From Alkalicoccus daliensis (GTDB lineage Bacteria > Bacillota > Bacilli > Bacillales > Salisediminibacteriaceae), in contig NZ_FNIL01000007.1 of the NCBI RefSeq assembly GCF_900103955.1, positions 62,001 to 126,000 of the forward strand: DNA of 64,000 nucleotides, in the 5' to 3' direction. Each line of letters starts with the position of its first letter. The stretch's first letter is position 1. The notes under the pieces were generated by a model. That model was given only the letters and a program-made list of their open reading frames with translations, was not told the origin of the DNA and did no database searches. The position numbers and the translations under genes are program-made. Of this stretch, positions 25,282 to 33,907 are shown in pieces.

Positions 25282-25306
25282 GATCCAAACAAAAAATGTT
25301 TGGATC
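25282..25306 (-). terminator. Proximal terminator of the sugar ABC operon
   Basis: GATCCAAACA pairs with TGTTTGGATC. The T run is cut short by the start of repeat copy C on the minus strand. Confidence 0.8.
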
Positions 25307-25368
25307 TTTCTGATTACTGATTAATTTACCAGTGATATTAACCCTATCTTCTGTTTTCAGTAAAATGA

Positions 25369-26193
25369 TCAGCCTTTGACAGAACCAGCCAGCAGGCCTC
25401 TTACAAAATACTTTCCAACAAAAATATAAACGAGTAATGTAGGAAGTGCTGCAAGCAGGGCACCTGCCATTTGTACATTCCACTGCACAATCTGGCTTCC
25501 CGACAGGTTTTGAAGGGCCACCATAATAGGCTGGGAGCCGGTGCTGGTAATGGTTACCGCGAACAAAAACTCATTCCATATATTTGTAAACTGCCAGATA
25601 CAGACAACGACAAAGCCTGAAATGGACAGAGGGAAAATAATTTTCAGGTAGATACTGAGAAATCCTGCTCCATCTATCCGTGCAGCTTCAATAAGGTCCA
25701 CCGGTACACTTGCATAAAAATTTCTGAAAATAAGAGTGGTAATAGGGATACCATACACAACGTGCACCAGAATTAAGCCTGGAATTGTATTATAAAGGCC
25801 GACTGTCTGCAGAAACTGGATCATTGGAATCAAAATGCTCTGGTAAGGAATGAACATTCCGAAAAGAATCGCCGTAAATATCCAGTCGGATCCTTTGAAT
25901 TTCCATTTAGACAGCACATAACCGTTTAAAGAGCCGAACAAAGCAGATAAAATTGTTGCTGGCACGACAAGGTAAATCGTATTAAGAAAGTTGGGAGCCA
26001 GTCTCTCAAATGCAAACGCGTAAGCCTCAAAGGAAACAGTGGAAGGCAACGCCCACATCTGCGTCAACGATACTTCATCGATCGGCTTTAAACTGGTGAT
26101 GATCATGACATAAATAGGCATCAGAAAAAATAGGGACATGATAATAAGAAAGGTATACACAAGCAGCTTACTTAAAGGACTTTTAATGACCAC
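25369..26193 (-). CDS. Sugar ABC transporter permease, MalG/AraQ type
   Basis: This 274-residue inner-membrane protein has six helices. The EAA loop that docks the ATPase reads [25 protein letters not shown] near residues 170-195. It pairs with the permease encoded just upstream (adjacent stop and start, no gap) and with the binding protein at 27194. Like most CUT1 sugar importers of Bacillaceae, the operon has no ATPase gene, so it probably shares an MsmX-like ATPase encoded elsewhere. A terminator at 25282 ends the operon. Confidence 0.9.
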   Translation of the reverse strand: MVIKSPLSKLLVYTFLIIMSLFFLMPIYVMIITSLKPIDEVSLTQMWALPSTVSFEAYAFAFERLAPNFLNTIYLVVPATILSALFGSLNGYVLSKWKFKGSDWIFTAILFGMFIPYQSILIPMIQFLQTVGLYNTIPGLILVHVVYGIPITTLIFRNFYASVPVDLIEAARIDGAGFLSIYLKIIFPLSISGFVVVCIWQFTNIWNEFLFAVTITSTGSQPIMVALQNLSGSQIVQWNVQMAGALLAALPTLLVYIFVGKYFVRGLLAGSVKG

Positions 26194-27117
26194 TTAAGAC
26201 TCCCCCTTTCTCGCGCTGATGAGGTAAGGCACCATAATCACAGCTACCAGTGCAAGCATGATCATAGCAATGGCTGCACCATTCGCAAAGAAGTTCGCGC
26301 GGAAAGTTGTTTCAAACATATAAACACCAGGTACATCTGTTACGAAATTTGCGCCGGAACCTGTCATTGCATAAATTAAATCAAAGATTTTTAAAGACAT
26401 ATGACCCATGATGATTACAACACTGATTGTGATAGGCATCAGCATAGGAAAAATAACTTTTCTATATATTTGAAACTCGCTTGCACCATCCATACGGGCA
26501 GCTTCTTTCACTTCATCGGGGATCCCGCGAAGACCAGCAAGGTACATAGCCAACGAAAACCCGGTCATCTGCCATACAGCGGCTATTACAACAGCAAGCA
26601 TAGCGACAGGGATACCAAATTCAATGGAACCCAGCGGAAAGCTGAAGGCGATATGTGTGCTCGTATACCAGTTCGGTACATTTTCAAAACCTAGCATTCC
26701 AAATAATAAATTCACTCCAGTACTCGGATTTAACAGCCACTGCCAGACAACCCCGGTTACTACGAAAGACAGCGCCATAGGGAAAAGGAACACGTTTCTA
26801 AAAAACCATTCCTGCTTAATATTAGAATCTATGAATGTAGCAAGAATAAATCCCATAAATAAGACACCGAAGATAAAAAATATTGTAAAGAAAAGTGTGT
26901 TCCGCATACCTGACTGAAACCGATAATCATTGAATAAAAACATATAATTCTGTAATCCGGCAAAAGACAGGTCAGGAGTAAGTGTATTCCAATTGGAAAA
27001 AGATACATATCCTGTCCAGCTGATAAATACATAAACAAAAACAGCTATGACGATAATCGAAGGCAGGATAAACAAGATTGCCAGCCATCTATCCGATAAA
27101 AACTTTTTATTTTGCAA
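26194..27117 (-). CDS. Sugar ABC transporter permease, MalF/AraP type
   Basis: This 307-residue protein has six membrane helices. The EAA motif EAARMDGASEFQIYRKVIFPMLMPI is complete. It forms the channel with the product of the next gene. The start lies behind a GGAGGAGTGATATC site. A stem-loop separates it from the binding-protein gene upstream. Confidence 0.9.
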   Translation of the reverse strand: MQNKKFLSDRWLAILFILPSIIVIAVFVYVFISWTGYVSFSNWNTLTPDLSFAGLQNYMFLFNDYRFQSGMRNTLFFTIFFIFGVLFMGFILATFIDSNIKQEWFFRNVFLFPMALSFVVTGVVWQWLLNPSTGVNLLFGMLGFENVPNWYTSTHIAFSFPLGSIEFGIPVAMLAVVIAAVWQMTGFSLAMYLAGLRGIPDEVKEAARMDGASEFQIYRKVIFPMLMPITISVVIIMGHMSLKIFDLIYAMTGSGANFVTDVPGVYMFETTFRANFFANGAAIAMIMLALVAVIMVPYLISARKGES

Positions 27118-27148
27118 AAGATATCACTCCTCCGATAAAAAAGAAAAT

Positions 27149-27179
27149 GGAGCTGCTTCATGATGAAGGAAGCAGCTCC
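27149..27179 (-). terminator. Stem-loop between binding-protein and permease genes
   Basis: GGAGCTGCTTC pairs exactly with GAAGCAGCTCC; on the minus strand CATTTTCTTTTTT follows. Such hairpins usually act as partial terminators that let the binding protein be made in excess over the permeases. Confidence 0.75.
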
Positions 27180-27193
27180 TCTTCCATTAAACA

Positions 27194-28600
27194 TTATTCG
27201 ATATTATCATCCTGCGCCTGCTGCAGAGATTGAATAAGCTGCTCTTTATTCCGGGAGGAAACAAAGATATTTACAGCCTGATCTGCCTGTGATACAAATC
27301 CTGCTGGTGCAGCAGAGTTGTGGGCAAGGCTTGGAGTCAGAGAATCTGCTTCCTGGAAATCTTCAATTGTAGATTGTCCATACTCATTGTAAGCATCCGG
27401 ATCCGCATCTACCCGTGCCGGAATAGAACCCTTTAGAGGATTAAAAGTGTCCTGTGCTTCTGTTGTGCCAATGAAACGAAGGAAATCTTTTACCGTTTCA
27501 GGATTGTCTACACCCTGCGGGAGTCCAAAGTTATCAGTTACTACCATAAATAAACCTTCCGTATTTGGAGTAGGTGCCCAGCCGAAATCTGTATTCGGTT
27601 CTAAACCAAGGTCAGTTGCAAAGTAGCCTGCAGCCCAGTCACCCATAATATTCATTGCCGCATCACCTTCAGCTACCATCTGTGCAGCATCCTGCCAGTT
27701 GCGCGCTGCATGATCTTCGTTAATGTATTCAAGCATACGATCAAAATGATCAAGCGCTTCTTCGAATTCAGGAGAGTCAAATGCCAGATCTCCAGTCCAG
27801 AGATCATTGTAGCCATCTGCTCCCAATGAACCAAGCATTACAGTTTCAAATAAGTGAAGAGACGTCCAGCTTTCTCTGTCTCCTAAAGCAAGAGGGACGA
27901 CTCCGGCTTCCTGTAATTGATCTGCTACTTCATAAAACTCATCAAAGGTGGAAGGAGCTTCCAGTCCATGTTCTTCGAAAATTGCAGTGTTGTAAAACGT
28001 TACGTTACTTCTATGAATGTTCATCGGCACAGAATAAATTTCTCCATCTGTCGTAACGAGATCGATTAAATCTTCTGGAAACTTATCCATCCATTCTTCT
28101 TCTTCATAAATATCTGTTACCGGCTCCATTCTGTCCGCAGCAACCCACCCTGTATTCAGCGCAGCTCCACCGTGAATCTGAAATGTGCCGGGAGGATCAT
28201 TTCCCTGCATACGGCTTGCAAGCACTGCCTGGGCATTTGTACCAGCACCACCGGCAACCGCAGCATTCACTACTTCTACGTCGGGATGCTCTTCTTCAAA
28301 CGCATCGATAAGTGCAAGTAAACCTGCTTCTTCCCCTGCGCCTGTCCACCAGCTGAAAATTTCGAGTTCTTCCCGGTCTCCTGATGCTTCTTCGTTCGTA
28401 TTGTTCTCTGCTTCGTCTGCGGTGTTGTTTTCTTCAGCTTCTGTCTCCGCTTCATCAGCACCTGCTTCATTTTCTGCTCCAGCATTATTCGCTGGTTCTT
28501 CTGCATTCGTGTTATCTGTGCCATTATTATTGCCACAGGCAGCCGCAACCAACAAAATCAGTCCTAATAAAACGAGTAATCCTAATTTTTTTACGTGCAC
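27194..28600 (-). CDS. Sugar ABC transporter substrate-binding lipoprotein
   Basis: This 468-residue protein has signal LGLLVLLGLILLVAAAC with a lipobox at about residue 22, then a very acidic, N/E/A-rich linker of some 60 residues and an extracellular solute-binding domain (ELEIFSWWTGAGEEAGLLALIDAFEEEHPDVEV, family 1). The GTG start at 28600 follows GGGGGAATGAATT. The long acidic linker is unusual in length and fits surface proteins of halophiles. The ligand is a sugar or oligosaccharide of unknown type. A perfect cre site lies just upstream. Confidence 0.9.
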   Translation of the reverse strand: MHVKKLGLLVLLGLILLVAAACGNNNGTDNTNAEEPANNAGAENEAGADEAETEAEENNTADEAENNTNEEASGDREELEIFSWWTGAGEEAGLLALIDAFEEEHPDVEVVNAAVAGGAGTNAQAVLASRMQGNDPPGTFQIHGGAALNTGWVAADRMEPVTDIYEEEEWMDKFPEDLIDLVTTDGEIYSVPMNIHRSNVTFYNTAIFEEHGLEAPSTFDEFYEVADQLQEAGVVPLALGDRESWTSLHLFETVMLGSLGADGYNDLWTGDLAFDSPEFEEALDHFDRMLEYINEDHAARNWQDAAQMVAEGDAAMNIMGDWAAGYFATDLGLEPNTDFGWAPTPNTEGLFMVVTDNFGLPQGVDNPETVKDFLRFIGTTEAQDTFNPLKGSIPARVDADPDAYNEYGQSTIEDFQEADSLTPSLAHNSAAPAGFVSQADQAVNIFVSSRNKEQLIQSLQQAQDDNIE

Positions 28601-28622
28601 AATTCATTCCCCCTTATGATAT

Positions 28623-28636
28623 TGTAATCGCTTACA
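28623..28636. promoter_or_regulatory. CcpA cre site of the sugar ABC operon
   Basis: On the minus strand the site reads TGTAAGCGATTACA, matching all 14 positions of the consensus TGWAANCGNTNWCA. It ends 23 bp before the binding-protein start, so bound CcpA should repress the operon when glucose-like sugars are present. Confidence 0.88.
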
Positions 28637-28896
28637 TTTTTATTTAATCATATTAACTGAACTGCCGCGTAAAAATATTCTGATAATTATCGTGTAATAT
28701 CTGTGGTATTTTATTTTTTGTGAATTCACCCACAATGATAGGGGAGGAAAATAGTATATTTTTAAAGAAAAACGGTAATTTTTTATGGAGAAAAGAGGAT
28801 TTTCAAATGATTTCAGCTTTTTTGCATGAGGGAAACCTTGTTATAGGAAAGGTGCGCCTTTCGCTCCTTCTGCAGCAGAGGTAACTTAAAACAAAG

Positions 28897-29406
28897 TTAT
28901 TCTCTTACTGGGGTAATTTCTAAGGAGCTGAAAGGAGCTTCATGGATGGCGAAGTAAAATAAGGAATCACCGGATATCTGCAGTTCTTTTTCAATTCCTT
29001 TATCCGCGAGTAATATTTTTGAGATCCCATTATCCCTTATCTGCCCATACATAATGGGTACTTCCAATCCTTGTTCTGTTTCATAGAAAAAGCCAGCGGC
29101 TGAATAGGAATCACTATCATTATTTTCAAAGGCTAAATAAGGTCCGCCTCTGAACCAGCGGTATCCATTTTCGGTTTTCGATATACTCGCAACACCGAGT
29201 GTCCCATCAAATTCGTAAAAAATAATCGTTTCATCCTGAAACTCTTCGACAGCCATTACATCAGATGGGTGAGCCCCTTCCGACTGAAGGCCAAATTTAA
29301 CAGCATCCTCTAAATTTTCATATGCGTCAGCACTGGTGCTTTGGCTGCAGGCGTTCATCAGCAGTAAGCAAAAGAAAATTAGTAAGGCAGAGATGATTCT
29401 CCGCAT
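28897..29406 (-). CDS. Lipoprotein of unknown function
   Basis: This 169-residue protein has signal RRIISALLIFFCLLLMNAC with lipobox LMNAC. The mature domain has alternating strand-like segments (DETIIFYEFDGTLGVASIS, NGYRWFRGGPY) and no cysteines. It lies between the two-component genes and the ABC operon, in the same direction, but 69 bp after the regulator stop and with a gap of nearly 300 bp before the ABC operon. I do not recognise it as part of the sugar system. Confidence 0.7.
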   Translation of the reverse strand: MRRIISALLIFFCLLLMNACSQSTSADAYENLEDAVKFGLQSEGAHPSDVMAVEEFQDETIIFYEFDGTLGVASISKTENGYRWFRGGPYLAFENNDSDSYSAAGFFYETEQGLEVPIMYGQIRDNGISKILLADKGIEKELQISGDSLFYFAIHEAPFSSLEITPVRE

Positions 29407-29474
29407 AATATCACTCCCTTTCCGAAATGGATGATAAATCTCTGCCTGTAAATCAGGGAGGAAGTTACTGATTT

Positions 29475-31052
29475 TTATTTGGGCAGGGAAATATCCTGGG
29501 AAAAATCTTTGAAATACTGCTGGCGGTACTCTCTTGGTGAAATATTTTCATATTTTCTAAAAACTTTACTGAAATAATTCGGGTCATGATAGCCGATGGA
29601 AAAACATATTTCTTTCAGCGAAGCGTTCGTGGTCTTCAAGAGTTCTTTTGCCTTTGAAATCCTTAAGCGGGTCAAATGATCAATAAACGTTACACCTGTC
29701 CGTTCTTTTACGATTTTACTCAGATAGGAAGGTGTCAGATGTGCCTGTCTGGCTGCGCTTTCCAATGTTATATCATTTTGATAATTTTCTTCTAAATACT
29801 GTAACGTAGCTTTAATTACATTATGATGTATATCTTCGAGCTGATCGAGACGCTGTCTGCATAATTCATCAAACGTTTGCAGAATCACATCCATACTTTC
29901 TAAAGAAACTTCACAACTTTTTATGACTTTTTTATTCCATTTTAATGGCGGATCGGCTGTTCTCGAACATAATAAAAATAAGTCATAAATCTGTTCGCGT
30001 TTGTCCTCTGAAGACAGTTTTGGATGAGGCAGTAACTGTGTTAAAAAGTCTGATAGCTGTGAAGAAGCTTCCTGCAGGTTTCCGGAACGAACGGCCTGAA
30101 TAATTAAATTTTCCAGGCGGTAGTCCACTTTGGCTTCTTCCAGCATATCAGTCTGCTGGTAGAAGACCAGCTGCATAGGACGACTGGCCTTTAAAGAAGC
30201 CTGGACTGCTTCCTGAAAAGAGTTAACCAGCAGTTCCGGTGTATTCACTTTGTCACCTGCTCCACAGGAGGCAGTAAAGTTCCTCTTATCCAATACAGGA
30301 ATCAAATGTTTCCAAATTTCCTGTACCATACTCTTCAAGCTGTTTTCCTCTCCGCCGGTACGAAAAATTATTACTGGAAGCTGACCGCCCTGGAGCGGGC
30401 CGAGCAGGCAGTATGGGTAATGATAAAGCTCCTGTTTTAATAATTGATGAACTTCCCTGGCAGTAAAAGAGTTAAAAGGCGTCTGCTGGTGAAAATTTAT
30501 ACGAAGAGCGACGGCTTCATGGAATTGGATTTCAAGTATATCCTGAAGCATGTCTGAGGTCAGGTCAGAGATCCGGTTCTCCAATAAATTTGTAACAAGC
30601 TCCGTCTCTGCGAGCAGTTTCATTTGTTCCATCTGGTCTTTCATACTTAAATGTTCCATCCGCTGCAGTGCAGACTTTTCCCGGTGCTGCAGCACCTGCT
30701 GCAGTGCAGTACACAGTTCTTCTTCATCATAAGGTTTTAACAAATAATCGTGAACACCAAGAGTAATGGCTTTTTTAGCATAGGAAAAAGTGTCAAAGGC
30801 CGACAAAATGATAAAACTAATATGAGGATAGTTCTTTTGAATTTCTTCAATTGTCTGAATCCCGTCCATTCCAGGCAGCCGGATATCCATCGTAATAATA
30901 TCAGGATGAAAAAGTTCTACAAGTTCTATAGCCTGTCTGCTAGAAGATGCTTCACCGATAACTTCTGTATTGGAAAAGTTAGATTCGATCATTTTTTTTA
31001 GCGCTTTTCTCTCCAGTACTTCATCTTCGACAATTAAGATTTTATGCCTCAA
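29475..31052 (-). CDS. YesN-like response regulator (REC + AraC HTH)
   Basis: This 525-residue regulator has a receiver domain in the first 120 residues: ILIVEDE, phospho-acceptor aspartate in ITMDIRLPGMDG and the KP pair in YLLKPYDEEEL. A long linker and a C-terminal AraC-type double helix-turn-helix follow (LEENYQNDITLESAARQAHLTPSYLSKIVKERTG ... CFSIGYHDPNYFSKVFRKYENISPREYR). I favour TTG 31052 as start: GAAAGGAAG lies upstream and the kinase stop overlaps it. With the kinase it probably controls the neighbouring sugar importer. Confidence 0.9.
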   Translation of the reverse strand: MRHKILIVEDEVLERKALKKMIESNFSNTEVIGEASSSRQAIELVELFHPDIITMDIRLPGMDGIQTIEEIQKNYPHISFIILSAFDTFSYAKKAITLGVHDYLLKPYDEEELCTALQQVLQHREKSALQRMEHLSMKDQMEQMKLLAETELVTNLLENRISDLTSDMLQDILEIQFHEAVALRINFHQQTPFNSFTAREVHQLLKQELYHYPYCLLGPLQGGQLPVIIFRTGGEENSLKSMVQEIWKHLIPVLDKRNFTASCGAGDKVNTPELLVNSFQEAVQASLKASRPMQLVFYQQTDMLEEAKVDYRLENLIIQAVRSGNLQEASSQLSDFLTQLLPHPKLSSEDKREQIYDLFLLCSRTADPPLKWNKKVIKSCEVSLESMDVILQTFDELCRQRLDQLEDIHHNVIKATLQYLEENYQNDITLESAARQAHLTPSYLSKIVKERTGVTFIDHLTRLRISKAKELLKTTNASLKEICFSIGYHDPNYFSKVFRKYENISPREYRQQYFKDFSQDISLPK

Positions 31053-32529
31053 TCTGAACACTTCCTTTCTTATGCAGAGGTATCTCGAGAATGACTGCTG
31101 TTCCTTTGTTCACTTGCGAATTGATTGTAACGAGATTGTCCTTGTCAAAAAGGAGTGAAAGTCTTTTCTGCACATTTTTTAAGCCGATCCCGGTTAAGTG
31201 ACCCTGCACTTTTTCTCTGGCTGCTGATTGTTCGGGAGTCCGGAGCATTTTTAACGTTTCCTCTGGAATCCCGGCACCGCTGTCTTCCACTTTAATAAAT
31301 ACGCTGTTCTCCTTTTCAAATACATGTATCGTAATCCGTCCGCCGTCCTCCAGTGCATCCAAGCCATGAATAAAAGCATTTTCTACAATAGGCTGAAGGG
31401 TCAGTACCGGCAGGCGGACATCTAAATGGTTTGTTTCAATAAAAGTATTTACCTTGATTCTTTCTCCAAACCTGGTTTGTTGTATTTCAATATATTTATT
31501 TACATGATTCAGTTCAGCTTCCAGCGTTACCTGGGATTCAATCGGCTGAAGATTGTAGCGGAGCAGCTTGGATATTGATACAATCAGTCCGCTTGACTGC
31601 GCAGCACCTTCAATGTAGGAAAGCTTTGCTACGGTATTGAGTGTATTGAACAAAAAGTGGGGGTTCATCTGGTTCTGTAAAGATTTTAATTCCATTTCCT
31701 TCAATAAACGTTTTGTTTCTAAGTGTTCAATCTCCTGATTTTTCACTTTTCTTTCCAGCTGTGCCCGGTGCCGCATTTCTTTAATTAATTGATCTACATT
31801 GTGTTTCATTTGATTAAAGGTCTGACTTAACACCCCGACCTCATCATTCGTAACACGTACATCTTTTACATCAAAGTTTCCGGCCGATATTTCTGAAGAT
31901 TGATAAATGAGTGCCTGTACCGGACGCAGAATACGTTTGGACATAAAGTAAGTAACAATGATACTGACAATAAAAAATGCGCCTGCACCATTTAAAGCCA
32001 GCAATTGATGAAACTCCCTTTCTTCCAATACGTCAGCATGCATATCATGATAGTCACCCAGCTCTTCATTAATCAGCTGCAGCGTGGTGTCATTGAGCCA
32101 GGAAGATATTTTCTCTACTTCTTCCCGGTGCAGAAAGTGTTCACTTGTTCTTTCGCTGTCCTGTGTCTCAATTGCTGCATTCACTTCATGATTAAAATAA
32201 GCAAGCATATGATAAAAGTTCTTATATAGGGATGAATTTTCTTCTGATGCCATTACCTCAGCAAATTGTGACTGCATACTTAAAAGCTGTACTTGCCTAT
32301 TCTGGAGGGCTGTAAGCTGGGACTCATTTTGAATCATCAGGTAATTTTCGAATAACTGATTTGCATGGGCAGTATGCTGAGAAATTTCGTTTAACACTAA
32401 AAAACGATCCAGAATCTGGTCATACTGCTCTGTAGTCTGTTTACTATTTGAATAAATAATCCAGGTGACAGCACTCATTGCACAAAGTATTATAACGAAA
32501 AATACCATAAATTTATGATGAATCCGCAA
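31042..32529 (-). CDS. YesM-like sensor histidine kinase
   Basis: This 495-residue membrane kinase has an N-terminal helix, an extracytoplasmic helical sensor of about 150 residues and a second helix near residue 180. A HAMP domain follows (SKRILRPVQALIYQ), then a coiled coil (ERKVKNQEIEHLETKRLLKE), the His_kinase block LQNQMNPHFLFNTLN with the phosphorylated histidine, and an ATPase domain with DSGAGIP and GIGLKNVQ. It overlaps the response-regulator start by 11 bases, so the two are translationally coupled. The sensed signal is probably an extracellular sugar; this is inference from context. Confidence 0.92.
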   Translation of the reverse strand: MRIHHKFMVFFVIILCAMSAVTWIIYSNSKQTTEQYDQILDRFLVLNEISQHTAHANQLFENYLMIQNESQLTALQNRQVQLLSMQSQFAEVMASEENSSLYKNFYHMLAYFNHEVNAAIETQDSERTSEHFLHREEVEKISSWLNDTTLQLINEELGDYHDMHADVLEEREFHQLLALNGAGAFFIVSIIVTYFMSKRILRPVQALIYQSSEISAGNFDVKDVRVTNDEVGVLSQTFNQMKHNVDQLIKEMRHRAQLERKVKNQEIEHLETKRLLKEMELKSLQNQMNPHFLFNTLNTVAKLSYIEGAAQSSGLIVSISKLLRYNLQPIESQVTLEAELNHVNKYIEIQQTRFGERIKVNTFIETNHLDVRLPVLTLQPIVENAFIHGLDALEDGGRITIHVFEKENSVFIKVEDSGAGIPEETLKMLRTPEQSAAREKVQGHLTGIGLKNVQKRLSLLFDKDNLVTINSQVNKGTAVILEIPLHKKGSVQIEA

Positions 32530-32720
32530 TGGAAGCCCTCCTTATTAATTTCATTGAAGTTTTCCATAGTATAGCTAATTTTTTCCTATATTCATACCCT
32601 GTTATGAAAGCAGCAGCGGCCTGAAAATATTTCTCTGCAGGATTACTGGAGAAATTCTGATTGTTATTTTAAATTCCGGGAGGGGTACTCCGGAAATTTT
32701 TTTCCACATAATTTAAAAAA

Positions 32721-32758
32721 GCTGAAGGTAAAACATGAAATAATGTTTTATCTTCAGC
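32721..32758 (-). terminator. Terminator of the HAD gene, separated from it by a repeat
   Basis: GCTGAAG and CTTCAGC with an inner TAAAACAT/ATGTTTTA stem form a long hairpin. On the minus strand TTTTTT follows. Confidence 0.8.
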
Positions 32759-32759
32759 A

Positions 32760-32964
32760 CAGAGTGTTTTATGAAGTAAGAAGTTTTATATGTTTATGAG
32801 TTGCTGGGTATTGATTCTCCTATTTTCCGAAGAAACTTGCCTGCTCGTTTTCAGGCAGCGCTTAAAATTCCACAGCTCTGGCAGGGCACAGAACGATACA
32901 AAGATACGTCCGGGCAGATATACATTAAAGAATGTTTTGGCTGGGGAAGAACGTCGGCGTTCCT
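32760..32964 (-). repeat. Degraded repeat copy D
   Basis: Read in the forward direction it begins CAGAGTGTTTTATGAAGTAA and TTGATTCTCCTATTTTCCGA, matching the reversed right end of the 540-bp element; the interior is decayed. It fills the space between the HAD stop and its terminator. Upstream, 32530-32720 holds only the kinase promoter region. Confidence 0.65.
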
Positions 32965-33750
32965 TTAGGAAAGATCGATTAAATTAAAAATCTGGTGAAG
33001 ATCCTGAATTTCATGATCAGCTTCTATACCAGGATGCGGTTCTTTTTCAAACCGATTCAGCCAGATAGAAGTAATTCCTGCTCGATTCGCGCCTAAAATA
33101 TCTGTTTTAGGGTTGTCTCCAATCATCCACGTTGACTCTTTCGAAGCGCCGCTTACCTTCAGCGCATGTTCGAAAATTGCAGGATCTGGTTTTCCTTTAC
33201 CGAATTCTCCGGAAATAATAACATGATCAAAATATGGTGCGATTTCCGGCGTTATCGTCAGCTTCGTGTTCTGCAGCTGCGGGGAGCCATTTGTAAGAAG
33301 TACTAACGTAACCTTTCCTTTAAGCTGGTCAAGCACATCGAAAGCTTCATCGAATAAAACCGGAGATTTCTTTCTTTCAGTAATAAACAAAGCAGCAAGT
33401 TCTTCTGCTGCAGTTTTTTCCTCCACTCCGAGCTGCTTTAGCCCGTCGTGCCAGGTATGAAACTGATATTCTTCAATGATTGCAGCCATTCGTTCAAATC
33501 CTTCTCCGGGATCCTGAAAGCTTCCCCAGAGGCCTTCAAAAGGGTTGATGCCGATCATCTGTGTAAATGCGAATGTATCATAACTGGAATATCTTTCTTT
33601 TGCTGCAGCACGTACTGCGGTCTCCAGCTCTTTTGCATCAGTTCCGTATGTGTTTTCTGCATAAGCACAAGTATTTTTAAAAGCCAGTTCAATACTTTTC
33701 GCATCCCATAAAATCGTGTCATCCAAGTCAAAAAATAAAGCTTTGTCCAT
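32965..33750 (-). CDS. HAD-superfamily phosphatase (YjjG-like)
   Basis: This 261-residue protein has the four HAD motifs: DLDDTILWD at residue 8 (nucleophile aspartate), LLTNGSP, the GKGKPDP lysine and IGDNPKTDILGANRAG. Length, the helical cap and the DDT variant match YjjG/YfnB-like house-cleaning nucleotidases. The start ATG lies behind AAGGAGCAT. The gene ends directly at repeat copy D. Confidence 0.87.
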   Translation of the reverse strand: MDKALFFDLDDTILWDAKSIELAFKNTCAYAENTYGTDAKELETAVRAAAKERYSSYDTFAFTQMIGINPFEGLWGSFQDPGEGFERMAAIIEEYQFHTWHDGLKQLGVEEKTAAEELAALFITERKKSPVLFDEAFDVLDQLKGKVTLVLLTNGSPQLQNTKLTITPEIAPYFDHVIISGEFGKGKPDPAIFEHALKVSGASKESTWMIGDNPKTDILGANRAGITSIWLNRFEKEPHPGIEADHEIQDLHQIFNLIDLS

Positions 33751-33907
33751 AAAATGTTATGCTCCTTCCAGAATAATAATCCTTTTTCAGTTTAAAGGAT
33801 TAAAATAATTCTGTAAACTGCACATTTTATTCCAGGTTCGAAGAAGGAATTGAGAAATTGTTAGAGAAATAGTGATTATGATCGAACTTTAAAACGGAGG
33901 TTATATT

